In this document: in pieces, positions 1 to 11,967 of the stretch
Layout of the letters: every line of letters starts with the position of its first letter
Numbering within the stretch: position 1 is the first letter of the stretch
Source of the DNA: Setophaga petechia
Taxonomy: Eukaryota; Chordata; Aves; Passeriformes; Parulidae
Assembly (NCBI GenBank): GCA_024362935.1
Contig: JANCRA010000019.1
Coordinates: 10,846,501 to 10,910,500 of the forward strand
Direction of reading: 5' to 3'
Length of the DNA stretch: 64,000 nt
The notes under the pieces: generated by a model
The model's input: only the letters and a program-made list of their open reading frames with translations
What the model was told of the DNA's origin: nothing
The model's database searches: none
Translations under genes and position numbers: made by a program

Positions 1-209
1 ATGGTAATAACATTTAGCACACAATGTATTATTTACAAAAGATATAAGATCCTTATGGCTATGAAGGGGGTCAGAATATTGCATAGCAGTTGTAGCTACT
101 GTACTGCATGTATAATAAAGGGTTTTTATACGTCATCAAAATCCTGTCCTTAAACACATACTGGTGCAAAGTTCAGGAGCACCATAGCTACAGTCAAGGA
201 TTCCTTGAT
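1..209. other. Unassigned AT-rich sequence before the LTR
   Basis: I see no open coding exon, RNA gene or recognised repeat here. The last bases abut the left copy of the target-site duplication of the LTR. Confidence 0.5.
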
Positions 210-214
210 GTACA
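210..214. repeat. Left target-site duplication GTACA
   Basis: Five bases identical to 1491-1495, immediately outside the TG start of the LTR. Confidence 0.8.
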
Positions 215-561
215 TGTCGTGGGTTTATAGGAAGTAGGTTTTCTGGGAATGGAGTGGCCAGAGGCCAATAGGTGTTCAGATCTTAAATTGACAGCAGGTT
301 TGGCTACTGAAGGGTGGATGCGCCTCTGAGAACACAGGGGTTAGAAGCAGCACTCCCTTGGGCTCGCTCTTTTGATTTCCGGCCAGCAAAGAGGCAAGGC
401 CTCCCCTGCCCGGCTCTGAGCTGGGCGGGGGAGGGGAAGACCTGCGGCCCGGCAGAGGTAGGCCTGACCCCTCAGCATGGAAGGGTGGTCCGGACATCCA
501 GGAGGCGTTGGGCAGCCCCCCCCAGGAGAGAGATGAGAGAGAGACCCTGAGAAGATTTGGG

Positions 562-585
562 CCCCCCCCCCCCCCCCCCCCCCCC
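562..585. repeat. Poly-C run of 24 bases inside the LTR
   Basis: An uninterrupted run of 24 C. Such runs are length-unstable and hard to sequence, so the exact length is unreliable. Confidence 0.9.
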
Positions 586-1296
586 AGTTAGAAGATGAGA
601 GAGAGAGAAAGCTGGTTCAGGCCTGTGGCCTTGAAGCGATATCGGCTGTGAAGAAGGAGGGGGAAAGGGGGGAGTGCAGCAGGGAAGGAGCCTGGCCGCC
701 TGCAGAAGTTTTTTTAACCCCTTTCTGGACAATGAAGACTTCACAGAGCATTTGGACCTTTCCTGGAGGGGAGATGGAGTGAATGATGAAGTGGATAGTC
801 GGAGCAGTGAGTTGAGGCTGGGAGAGTGAAGAAAGAGGCCGGAAGGAGATGACGGAGTAGCTGATTGCTGGACTCTTTTTGGCAGCCATTGGACAGAGCC
901 ACGTTTCCTTGTGATACAGAGACTGCGTCCAGGGGGAGCCAGGCCTCAGAACCAGGAGGGTTCAGTTTTGGATTTTGGAGACCCCCCGGCCCCAGGGGGT
1001 TAATAAGTATGGGGGGGACAAGAGGTCCCAAGAGATGAGAGAGAGACTGTGCCTTTTTGGAATGGGACGTTGTATCCTTAAAAAGACAACCCTCGAGCAG
1101 TTCTTTGGTCTGTGTTCCAGCGGTGAGAGCGCTGGGCATGCAAGGAAGAGGTCACCATGGCCCCAAGAAGGACTCCTCTCCTCTTGATGGACTGGAATTG
1201 AGTATGGAGATTTGAAATTTGGAAGATGTGTGGTAGATGTATTGGAAATGTGGTGGGGGAGGAGGAAATGTTTCTTTTGTGGAGTTTTCATTTTCC

Positions 1297-1298
<2 letters not shown>

Positions 1299-1337
<39 letters not shown>
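1299..1337. repeat. (GT)n microsatellite inside the LTR
   Basis: About nineteen uninterrupted GT units just upstream of the poly-A signal of the LTR. Confidence 0.95.
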
Positions 1338-1338
<1 letters not shown>

Positions 1339-1490
1339 TTTTTTTTCTTTTTGTAGTTTAGTTAATAAACTTTTTTTTTCCCCTAAGGTAGAGGCCTGCT
1401 TTGCTTATTTCCTGGTCTCATCTCACAGCAGACACCAGAGAGGTATATTTTCATGGGGCATTGGCATTGTGCCAGTGTCAAACCATGACA

Positions 1491-1495
1491 GTACA
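1491..1495. repeat. Right target-site duplication GTACA
   Basis: Five bases identical to 210-214, immediately outside the CA end of the LTR. Confidence 0.8.
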
Positions 1496-2021
1496 CTAAA
1501 TGCATCCTTTTGATCTCCCACACCTTGTACATTATTTTCCTGTGCCCCTTCTATTCATAAGGCGAACTTCCTCCAGGAGATAGACAAAACACAGGTCACC
1601 TAATGAAAGAAAATAATGATGAAGATGGAATTTACATCCCCATCAAATGTATGAGTGAAGAATGATCAACAGCATTCAGTACAGTGCCACCTAGTAAAGA
1701 AATTGTATAACTATTATCATAACTGCATTAACATTAAGACAAATAGAGATTTTTTTAAGGCATGATAAGTATACACTAAAAATATTTTCCCACCTTCTCC
1801 ATGTCCTGTATATGAGAGGATGTTGCTTTAATTACCACTGCAGTTTAAAAGATCGTCATTACAGCAGAGGAGTTTTTGGTGGCCAATCTGACCTCTATTC
1901 CATATGCAAGCTACATCTTTCTCCTCTCTTTCCTGGAACACATGCCAATAACAAGGAGATCTAGAACCCAAGCAACATGCCTACCAGAACAAAATACTGC
2001 ACAGTACACAAAAATTTGCCA
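1496..2021. other. Unassigned AT-rich sequence
   Basis: Nothing coding or repeat-derived that I can recognise lies between the LTR and the first CR1 fragment. Confidence 0.4.
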
Positions 2022-2225
2022 CTGTTTAGGCTGGGAGGGACCTTCTAAAATGGCATAGTCCTTACCCACCTGCTCAAGCAGGGTCATTTATAGCTGGTTG
2101 TCCAGGACCGTGTATTGATTGATAGGGACTCCATAACCTACCTGAGCTACCTGTTCCAATGTCTGACCACCCCCTCAGTAAAAAGGTGTTTCCTTGTGTT
2201 CAGATGTAAGGAGTAACTGAGCAGA
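2022..2225 (-). mobile_element. CR1: CR1 LINE 3'-region fragment, minus orientation
   Basis: Read on the + strand this has the order of a reverse-complemented CR1 3' region: 'aggctgggagggacctt', then 'cacctgctcaagcagggtcat', 'ggttgtccaggaccgtgt', 'gggactccataacctacctgagctacctgttccaatgtctgacc' and 'gtaaaaaggtgtttccttgtgttcag'. These are well-known phrases of the avian CR1 3' untranslated region and the C-terminal part of ORF2. Substitutions are many and the terminal octamer repeat is missing, so this is an old, truncated copy. It has no coding ability. Confidence 0.85.
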
Positions 2226-3344
2226 CCACACGTGACAAATATCAGCCATGCTACTTCATGAAAGATGTTCTGATAACTAGATGATGAACAAGAGTAAGAC
2301 TCTTGGAAGGTTAGGAGGGGCTGATCTTAACCAACCTTCTTGCAAGTAGACAACTGACATTCCCAGAGAAACCTCCCTCCTGCTTCCAACAACCTTACCC
2401 TTTCCCTACTGCAATCCATTTCAATGGTACTCACACCTGAACTCCCTGCATTTTCCCAGGCAGTCAGGATTTCTCACCCTCTCTCTTTCCCTTTCACCTC
2501 AAGAATCAGGAAATTCCAGAAAACACAATGCCTCTAAGGCCAAATATCATCCACTGCATCAGCATGACGCCTCCAGCCACCAGCTGCCACACTCAAAGTA
2601 TTGCTGATTGGACAAAACCAGTTGTAACACAAATGTTGAACAGATTTTCTTCCTAAAATTGAAATGAATGACATTTCTTGAGTAAATATGCAGATTACTT
2701 TAATTGAATTTTTATTTGCTCTTTTGTTCACTGAGTCCTCTTTGGGCCAAGTGACAAACATACCTGGCTCTAAGGCTGCTCAATATGTTAAACAAGCCGC
2801 ATTTATAATTGAAAAAACTCAAACCTCTAAGTTAATATCCTCTTTCCTTAATATAAAGAATTTAATAATCTTGGAGTTCTTTTGCATTTATGACTCTCAG
2901 TGATGTCACAAAAATATTTTAATAATGTCCTCAAACATCAGCACAGGCTTTCGGTTGTTAAAATTTTTCTTTCTGATATGTACTTTGTAAAAACACTATC
3001 AAGGACAGCCCAATTTAACTTCTGCAAACATCAGTTTCTTGTGATAAATCAACAGGGCAGCAGATACATGTATTATGAAGTTAATGGTCTGTCAAGATAT
3101 TAACAATGTTGATTCCTGAAGAGAAGTCTAGAATTTAAAAGACAAAACTGGGTTTATTGGATAGGACAGATTGCTGCTTGTCTGACCAACTTAGTCTGTG
3201 TGACAGAGCTACAAGCTGCCTTTGGGTTCACAAGTCCTTCAAAACCAAAGATTCATGGTAATAGAAAGCTTTTCAGCATAAAACACCCAACAATCAGAGT
3301 TAAAGTTTTATTTATTGGCTCTGACCATCTACTTCTGTTATCAA
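2226..3344. other. AT-rich non-coding sequence
   Basis: No exon with splice signals, no recognised repeat and no RNA gene were found. Short open frames here are no longer than expected by chance. Confidence 0.4.
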
Positions 3345-3560
3345 CCATAAGGGACCATACACTTCATCAACTCCCAACAATAGCCGCAAGCTTGGACAAT
3401 CTGTCTTGTGTCTTCATTGGGTAAAACTTCAATGGAGCAGCATCGATTAAAGAACAGCCCACGCATAAAATGGAAACTCATTAAAATAAACTTTTTCAAA
3501 GGGGGAAGAAACTTCAGTTCCAATTGAATTGAACTGTTTTTATTTCAGAGATGAAAGCTC
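3345..3560. repeat. Copy A of an unexplained diverged repeat (partner at 6610-6825)
   Basis: This stretch aligns colinearly with 6610-6825. Shared blocks in order are 'cataagg', 'cacttcat', 'caatctgtcttgtgtcttc', 'gggt.aaact.caat', 'ctcattaaaataa' and 'gtgaattg/attgaattg', with frequent substitutions and small gaps. It lacks CR1 phrases. It may be an old interspersed repeat family or an old local duplication. Confidence 0.6.
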
Positions 3561-6500
3561 CATTACCCAGCTATACATTCATGTGCTCATGGCTTAAGTG
3601 CTTTTTATTTGACTTAAACTTTTGGTTTCTTCCCATGTCTTTTTGGAGGCTTGAGAAACATAATAGGAATTCAGAGCTTATTGAGCTTGATTGGAACACA
3701 GTATCTGTGAACCTCATCATAATACCTCCTGGACCTTTATGTTTATCGTCTCTCTGTGGCCTCTTTTGTGTGTTTTCCTGGCCTTTCCTACAAGACCAAT
3801 TGTCTCCTTTCACACATATTTGCAGAAACGTTTTTAATGCTTTAAGCATTTTTAAATGAGTGGACAAAAAATAATGAAGAAATAAAAATAACGCAGGTGT
3901 AGTCATTTACATTATAGATGGAAGACTGCATAAGCCGCTGATGTCAAGATGGCTTTTCTAAAGTGTTTATATGAAAACTGACTTGCAGCTTACTGCCTGA
4001 AAATCTCACCTTGAACTTATTATGAGGGCAATAATAATATGAAAAAATACAGATGGTATCCTGTGCTATCTGGAAACTTCAGTTTAAACAGAGGAAGCTT
4101 AATACATGGTAGATTACTCATTTATATCAAAGCTAAGTATTAACATTCCAAATGCTTTGATTTTAGATTACTGAACACTAAATGAAATGAACTATATTCT
4201 TGGTTACTTACATATACTGAATGTCAAAAGAAATTTGCTTTACACTGCAAAGCTATACAGAAATATTCACTGACTGTGCCACCAAACACCCTGCATTGCA
4301 GAAAACGAGCCCACAAATGCTTTACAAAATTTTATCACACTATGTGCTTTTGCCTTCAAACATACTTTTATGAAATATAAAGTAACCTAACTCTATTAAA
4401 AATATACACAGATATTTTTTAGAGCCTTCTTCTTAAATAACATCACATGGCTTGCATAAAGATTAACATACAGAAGGTAAATATGTTTGTGCTTCAAACT
4501 CACCACTAATATTTTTTTCAACTAAATTATCATTTGGGGTGAAAAATGTCTAATCACCTTTGATTTCAGCTAGACACAGACACACGCAACAGAACTCAGT
4601 TCCTCAAGTTTACATATGGTCACACAAAGACTGAGAAAACACAAAGGTCTATTAACGAACATCTCCCTGGAACACAAAAAATGTACTTCATGCAGCACAT
4701 TATTTAAAAACAAACAATGTGTGGGAATCAGACAGATTTAAGGCCTGTATTATTCTAAATTTTTGCATAAAGAGTCAGTGTTGATTATAAATTAGTTTTT
4801 TCTTATCAATGTGTTCGTTCTCGCACATTTAATTCCTGAGGCTGATAGACATTAGTCTAACACTTAAACAAGACAAGGAGAGTCTGAATACTCAAGAGAA
4901 AACCATGCAAATCTGGAAGTCTGGGACTCCCAAATCTGATCATAATCTTACAATTTCTAGATTGCATTTGTCCCTTGGATACTGAATGAAGGTACAGCTC
5001 ACAGTCTAGTGAGGCAAACCCCAGTTAGCTTTGAACTTGATGCTACAGACAACATCAGTGAAGATTTACTTAGACTGCCCAAAGTCCATGTGCTGACCAC
5101 TGCACTGCCACAGCCTCCTCACCCTTCACTGCTCTCACTGCAGCTAAATTAAAAGTGCACTGTTATGGCAGCTTGTGCTTCAGTTGTCCCATAGAGATGC
5201 CAATCACTGGAGATACATGCTTAGCCACCCCAGAAAATCGAGTTTTTCCACCTCTGCCTCAGTTTCACCAGCTGTAAATTTAACCTGCTCTATGGTGATC
5301 CCACAATAATTAGCCAGTGCTTGTACTTAAAATAGACAAAACAATGTATAAAGAACAATGCTCAAAAATATTTATTTCAAGGGATTAATAGCTTTTTTTC
5401 TACTCTAAAAGCATTTTTGATACTTGCAAAATGTCTCAGCATTAACAAAATATATTTCTTATTTAAAATCTCAATCTGTAAAGTCGTTTCAGAGAACAAC
5501 CTCACATTAGTCAGGCCATCAGAATCTGCAGCCATGGATTTTCTGCACAGAAAGTCACATTAGAGTAGGGTGGGAGTTTGGGTACACAAGAAATGTGGGA
5601 TCAACTGCAGATAGGTTAAATTGCTATGCTACTGAACAGTTTTTAATGAGAAACTCAAAAGGCAATTTAGAACAAAAAAGGTGTACATCAAATACAGACG
5701 TGCAATCTGCATCAAAATCAGATACAGAATAGGCAAATTAAACATATTTGGAAAATAGAACATTATTACTGGAATAATGAATATTTTCAAAGTATTTCTT
5801 GATGGACTTCACAGTTCAAACACACTTATGGCAAAAGTTAAACATTCAAATGAAAGCAAAAGTCTATAAAACTGAGCTATGCTTCTACATTGCTGCTCCT
5901 AGAGTTTATGTTCAGTATAACTCACAAGGATTGCTACTCCCTATCAGATATTCTCAAGCGAATCGGAGAGCTTATAAGAATAAAGCAGGAAAGAATAAAG
6001 TAGGATACAGAATTCTTGCTTACATTGTCTTCACAGGCCATTTAATTATTTTACAGGTCATTGCAATCTGCATATATTTTGCAAAGGTAATATTAGATAT
6101 GGTCATATTCAGGTTCAAAAGTGCCTTTTATAACCCAAAACTGAATGCTGTAGTTTAAAAAATAAAATATGAATGCATCAAATTGTTATAGTTTAATTTG
6201 AAACTATTCTTTTTTTTCTGCTCTCATAAAAGACAAACTTGCACTACATACACACACACAAAATCCAAATATTCTTTAAAGTTTGCTTATATTACTATTG
6301 TAACTGCTGGCACGGAGCTCTATCCCAATTAGACCTTAAGGAAATGTACTGTCCTATTATCTGAGTGTGTTTTTGGAAATGGCAATCAAAGAAATATTCT
6401 AACATGAACAAGTGTTTCTAAGTGCTAATTATTCATGGTATCACTTGCTGATTGGTGCCTGCGGCCATGAAAATTTATTTCTAGGCTGTATTTACAGTAA

Positions 6501-6609
6501 AACCAAAAGTGCTTAGTGGCAAGTAGCTTAATCAAATTTAAGAACAGCAGACAGATAACATAGGAGAATTTTTTTTTTTTGTTGCTTTAATCCTCTCATT
6601 TGGTTTTGA
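3561..6609. other. AT-rich non-coding sequence
   Basis: The longest open frame (5799-6158, +) has no recognisable domain and ordinary AT-rich composition. No repeat family was recognised. Confidence 0.4.
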
Positions 6610-6825
6610 AACATAAGGCCCTGTTCACTTCATTTAAGTCTCACAATGACTGGAAGCCTGATCAATCTGTCTTGTGTCTTCTTAGGGTGAAACTGCAATT
6701 GAGTGGAAGCAACAGATGAACAAAGCCCACATTCAAATCTGTAGCTCATTAAAATAACGTTAAAATAGGGTAAAATCGCAATTGTAAGTGAATTGTAGTT
6801 GGCTTCTTTCAGCTACATACATTTG
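6610..6825. repeat. Copy B of an unexplained diverged repeat (partner at 3345-3560)
   Basis: Same orientation as copy A, about 3.27 kb away. It carries the 18-base identical core 'caatctgtcttgtgtctt' plus the flanking blocks listed for copy A. The divergence is spread along the whole length, so the copies are old. Confidence 0.6.
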
Positions 6826-7380
6826 ATTAATAAACCATACATTCATTAGCCATGAACCATTGGTCTTTAAAGTAAATTTAAATGAATGACCCTGCTTTTT
6901 TGATCTTCAGACAGTTTTGAAAACAGTTATGAAATAAAGCTTAAAAAAAATAGGTCAAGGGCTGTTTCCTACAAGCCAAAGAGCTAATGGGATACAATCC
7001 GTCAAATCCCATAATCAATTCAAATTCTGATACAGAAACTTAGAAAGCTGCAAGTTTACAAGAGACATATTGTAAAACAGCTTTTCAAGAGGGAAAAAAA
7101 AGAAGTATTGTTAATTTGCTCTAAACTCACAAGCAGTTCAACACTTCCAAGAACATTTAAAAAAAAATACTGTAAGAAGGCAACCTTAATTAAGGTTAAA
7201 GCAACTCAAACAGCAATGAGAGAACATAGGGATGGAAGAAACCCTGTAAGTCATGAAGCTGAGTATCCTGCAGAAATTTACCTCAGACCAACCTGTTCAG
7301 AACGTTAAACAAGGATGATTCTGCCTTGAAACATGGGTAGAAGCTAAACTAGTATTTTTATACAGACTTTCTGTCAAGGT
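6826..7380. other. AT-rich non-coding sequence
   Basis: Nothing recognised between repeat copy B and the CR1 3' end. Confidence 0.4.
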
Positions 7381-8660
7381 CATAGAATCATAGAATGGCT
7401 TGGGCTGGAAGGGACCTTGAAGATCATTGAGTTCCCACCCCCCCTGTCACAGTCAGGAGCAGCTTCCACTAGAGCAGGTTGCTCAGGACATCATCCAACC
7501 TGGTCTTGAACACATCCAGGGATGGGACATCCATATCCTCCCTGGGCAACTCACTCCAGTGCTTCACCACTCTCCAAGTAAAGCATTTTTTCCTACAGCT
7601 AATCTAAACCCACCCTCTTTCAGTTTAAAGCTATTTCCCCTTGTGCTGTCACTATCTGCCTGCATAAAAAGCCCCTTTCCCCTCATTTTTATATGCCCCT
7701 AAGGCACTGGAAGGCTGCACTGAGGTTTCTGATGAGGTTTACATCTCCTCAGGCTGAACAACCCCATCTCAGCCTGTTTTTGTAGGAGAGATGCTCTATC
7801 CCTTTAAAATCTTTGTGGCCTCTGGACTCACTTTGACAGATTCACATCTTTTTTGTGTTGAGGACCCCAGACCTGGACCCAGCACTCCAGGTGGGGCCTC
7901 ACAAGTGCAGAGTAGATGGGTAGAACCGCCCCCCATGATGTTCTGGCCACTGTCCTTTGGAGGCAGCTCAGGATGAGTTTGCCTTTCTGGATTTGTAAGT
8001 GCACACTGCTGGCTCATGCCCAGGTCTTCATCCAAAAGAACACCCAAGTCCTCCTCTGATAAGCTGCTCTCAATGGCTTCTCCCAGCCCGTACTCACACC
8101 TAGGACTTACCCTGACCCAGGTCCAGCACTTTGCACTTGAACTCACTGAACTTCGTGTTTCCCATGTCCCACTTCTCAAGTTTGTCCCTCTGTATGGCAT
8201 CCCATCTTTCTCTGGTGTCACCTGCACCACTCAGCTTCATGTAATCTGCAAACTTGCTGAGGGTGCACTCAATCTGTCTGCGTCATCGGGAAGATACCTA
8301 AGAACTCCAGTCCCAAGACCTATTCCTGAAGGACACCTCTCATCACCAACCTCCACCTGGACATAGAGCCACAGACCTCAACTCTGGCTGCAACCATCCA
8401 TCCAAATCCTTATCCACTGAGTAGTCCATCCATGAAAATCATGTGTCTCCAGTTTGGAGATAAGGATGTTGTGTGAGGTACCATACCAAAGGCCTTATGG
8501 AAATCTAAAAAAATTATATTTGTCAGACTTCCTTCATCAACCATTGCCAATTATAAATGGTCACCATATTTGCCAGGCACAATTTGTCATTGGTAAATGA
8601 GTGATGGCTGCCTTGGATTACCTCCTCGTCTTTTATGTGCCTTAGCACATAACTAAATAA
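7381..8660 (-). mobile_element. CR1: CR1 LINE, 5'-truncated, minus orientation (3' UTR plus C-terminal part of reverse transcriptase)
   Basis: The left end 'catagaatcatagaatggcttgggctggaagggaccttgaagatcat' is the reverse complement of the avian CR1 3' end with its ATTCTATG octamers. Moving right one meets the usual CR1 blocks in order: the 'aggaca.catccaacctggtcttgaac' segment, 'caggctgaacaaccccatctcagcctg', 'gaccccagacctggacccagcactccaggtggggcctcac', 'tccctctgtatggcatcccatctttctctggtgtcacctgcaccactcagctt', 'ctgcaaacttgctgagggtgcactcaatc', and finally RT-encoding sequence ('aaggccttatggaaatct', 'gccaggcacaatttgtc'). The reverse-transcriptase reading frame is broken by stops and frameshifts. 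The 5' edge is fuzzy near 8660. The mix of features suggests a moderately old insertion that is not mobile. Confidence 0.92.
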
Positions 8661-11600
8661 GGAGTAAAGCTTTGTCTCATGAACAGAAATCAGTGTTAGA
8701 TGATAAAAGGAGTTACCAGGAGTTGCTCCTAAAGAACATTATTTTATTCTAGGAACACTTTGGTTTTCCTGGGAATTAATCAGTGATTTCCTTTCCACTG
8801 GAATAATTACAACTGTCTGCCACCATTTTTAGGAATTCTGCATGGGAAAGACTCAGGCTGAAGGACATGGTGACAGCTGGAATAAACCATTGGTAATCCC
8901 ATACCTCACAATAAACCACCAGGGCATGCTTTTGAAGAAGATAAACAAGAAGGTAATTCCTAACTCAAATTCAACACTCAGCCCAATATCTGAGCCAGCT
9001 AACCACCAAATCTGTTTGATATTTGCCTGTCTCCCTAACACCACTGAGATATCACTCCACCCTTCTTGCAGAATCTTTATTATACTGGTTTTACATTTCA
9101 GGGATTCTCTCTGAAGCTGTAACAGGAAAGAATTCAGACCCTGATTTATCTGTCCTAAATTAAAGCAATCAAAGTAACGATCCTCATCCCCCTGCATATC
9201 CTATACAGCACGTGGAAAGCGTAGTTCTTCGTGTGAGTGCTAATTCAGGTGTTATGAATTCCTCTCTAGAAATACCTGTCTTACCTCCACAGCAGAGGGA
9301 CAACTGCAGTCTTCACTTCTGTGTGGTCAGGTGCATAAACTTAATATGGGTGAATGTATCTTACACTTCGCTTATCAGAATTTCACGTTTTATTTAAAGA
9401 TGTGTTTGTACCACAATGGCTTTAGGCTGGTAGTGACATGACAACAAGTTTCCAGCCTCCATCCCGTGTACCAATGAAGACAGAAAGTACTCTGCTTTTG
9501 GCTGTATGTTGGTTTCAGATTAAATTTTGGGTACCAGAATGCAGGTATCTAAAATTGCTTCATCTCCCTGTATCCAAATCAGTAACATCAGTGGAGCTCA
9601 GACTGATTTATTTCACCTGAAGTAAACAAGCAGAGCTCAATTCAGCTGCCTCAAGACAGGGGTCTGTCTAGTACTGTGAGATGCTCCATGGTATTTATTC
9701 CACATTCACACATAGTGGCAGGTCTGACACTGCCATGGATGGAGAATTACATCCTTCTGGGCCCACAGCTGGAGGCCTCACAAGACAGACATCTCTGTTT
9801 AGGAGAATGAATGGTGCCCTTTATGTCTTCATTACAAGTGTGTCCCTGCATCATAAATGATTTCCACAAAACCATTAACAGTATCTCAGTAGAGGTGACC
9901 AGGGAGAACAAAAACAGAGTACAAATACACTGGAACTGGACTCACTGCCCATTTAGATGTGCCAAAAGCTCAAAGTGTTCAGCACTCTGAGGTAGAAATA
10001 TCACCACACTCAAATAAAGAGTCTGTGCATTTATCCCACCAAGCCCCAGGCAGGGGTCATGCTGAAAACTGGACATCACATGTAGACTATACAGAGCAGC
10101 AGAGCACTCCCACTCACATGGCAGTACTGATTTTATCCTTTAATAAATCAAACACTCTGCCCCGTTTTCTGGCAGCAGCCAAATAATGTGAACGCCCATT
10201 TTCGGAAAAGTTACTCCAACTGTGGCAACCATTTTGAACTCTCCCTTAACAACCACCATAACATGGTGATTCTCTGAAAGGCAAATTATCCAGTCTGATC
10301 AAAAAGTGTACCTCGGTTCTGCTGGGAAGTCTTGAAGTTAAACTTAGTTAACATTTTTCCTATACCGGCAGCATAAATCAAACCAATCAACTTTAGTGAA
10401 ATTTCTCATAGAATTAAGGAAACAGTAAATGTTACTGCTAAGCCTATTTAAAAGAGGCTAAAAAACCCTGTACTTTTTACTTTTTAATTATGCCAAGTAT
10501 TTATTTTACTACAGCTACCATCCATTGGTAACTACTGTTATTATAGCATTCTTCATCAGTACTTTATATTTGTGTATTCAGTGCAGGAGAGAAAATGGCT
10601 ATTAAATATTAGTTGAGGTAAATATTCATAAGTTAAAAACAAAGTGATGGGAACAGAAAGCTTTTGACCTAAAATCTTTCATATTCTGGACTTGATTTGA
10701 TACTTTTCTTTTGTATTTATTTAATGCATGAACTCTGTTAATTTAACTATGGTACTAAAATTAAACTTTAATTCCCTCAATTCTAGAATTAGAAAGCTGA
10801 CATGTTGTTTAAGAAGAAAGCCTTTACTTCAAGCTGAAGGCAGAAAACACATTCCTCTTTTGATACAGATTATCACTATACATATTGAGGACTGAACATG
10901 CAGTAATTGTATCTGCAGTGTGTACTAAATATAAAATTTGTTCAATAAATTTATACACAAAAGTTTCCATGTCTTTAGAAGTATCACCTACTTTCCCAAT
11001 TAGATAGGAACTGAAAGGGCATAGACTCCTCCTAACTAAACAAGAGAGAGTTACCAGACAGCCGCCCTCACTTGAGGAAAACAGAAATAGCGTTCATTTT
11101 CCTGGAGACCAGCTCTGTTTTAAGGGCTGATGCCACTCAGTTACACGAGAGCCACAGCAGTGCAGCCCTTCAGAAACCACTTTGACCAGTTTGGAATTAA
11201 ACAAAGGACAGAGGGGGAGATAAAATAAAGACTGCATCATCAAATGAAGCCTAAAACAAATATTAGTAAGGGTAAGGTATTTTCTGAGATGACTGGGATA
11301 GATGACTTGGAAGTAACTAAAGAATTGGATGAACATGCCAGAATAAAGCTTTCTATAGGATGTCCTAATAACCAGAAGCAGTTTCCTTAGTTTAAAACTA
11401 ATTTGCAAGAAAGTAAGACAGTTTTTCTCTAGTGTGAATGGATTCATACTTGTTGGTTTCTACTTGAAAGTTAGAAAGATACTTTTCAAGACAAACAAGC
11501 TTCTGAATAAAAACTAGAAATGGAAATTTTGCATGATGAATTGCTGCATAAAACTCCACACAACATCAATAAAGCAGAATCAAACTTCATATGCAAACAC

Positions 11601-11789
11601 TGAAAAAAAGAATTCAAATTCAAGAATAGTCTGCTTTGAAAAAAAAAATCACTGTACTAATCTTTATTGAAATAAATACACTTTTCATACAAATCATGAG
11701 TTCCACAATATGATTATGTCTATTTCCTCCTAATTTAGCCATTAGAAAGAAACTCCCTTATTGTGAGGGCAGTGTGGCATGTGAGCAGT
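8661..11789. other. Non-coding sequence between CR1 copies
   Basis: Several 60-115 residue open frames exist on both strands but none has a domain signature or flanking splice sites. Sequence up to about 9120 might be further, unrecognisable CR1. Confidence 0.35.
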
Positions 11790-11967
11790 TTGTCCAAAAA
11801 AGTTGTGGCTGCCCCATCACTGGAAAGTTCAAGACCAGGGTTGGATGGGGCTCTGAGAAACCTGATCTAGTGGAAGGTGTCCTTCCTATGGCATGGCAGG
11901 GGCTGGAATTAGATTATCTTTGAAGTCCCTTCCAACCCAAACTTTCCATGATTCTATGATTCTGTGA
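11790..11967 (+). mobile_element. CR1: CR1 LINE 3' end, plus orientation
   Basis: Contains 'gttgtggctgccccatcactggaaagttcaagaccagggttggatggggctctgag', 'ctgatctagtggaaggtgtcc', 'ggcatggcaggggctggaa' and 'cccttccaacccaaac', and ends in ATTCTATG ATTCTGTG octamers. This is the classic terminal 180 bp of CR1 that is left when target-primed insertion stops early. No coding is retained. Confidence 0.95.

Larger units (their letters stand above)
215..1490 (+). mobile_element. Solo long terminal repeat of an avian endogenous retrovirus (5-bp target duplication, likely class III/ERVL-like)
   Basis: The element begins TGTCGTGGGTTT and ends AAACCATGACA, so the two ends form an imperfect inverted repeat with the canonical TG...CA termini of an LTR. 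It is flanked by identical 5-bp direct repeats GTACA at 210-214 and 1491-1495, the target-site duplication left by integration. Near the 3' end there is an AATAAA poly-A signal (about 1364-1369, in 'ttaataaac') followed by a T-rich stretch and a U5-like tail, which sets the + orientation. No gag, pol or env coding is seen between the flanks, so this is a solo LTR left by recombination between the two LTRs of a provirus. It is unusually long (1276 bp), partly because of a 24-base C run, a GT microsatellite and repeated 'gagatgagagaga' blocks. A 5-bp duplication fits class III elements as a family rule. The exact family cannot be named without a repeat library. Confidence 0.85.
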
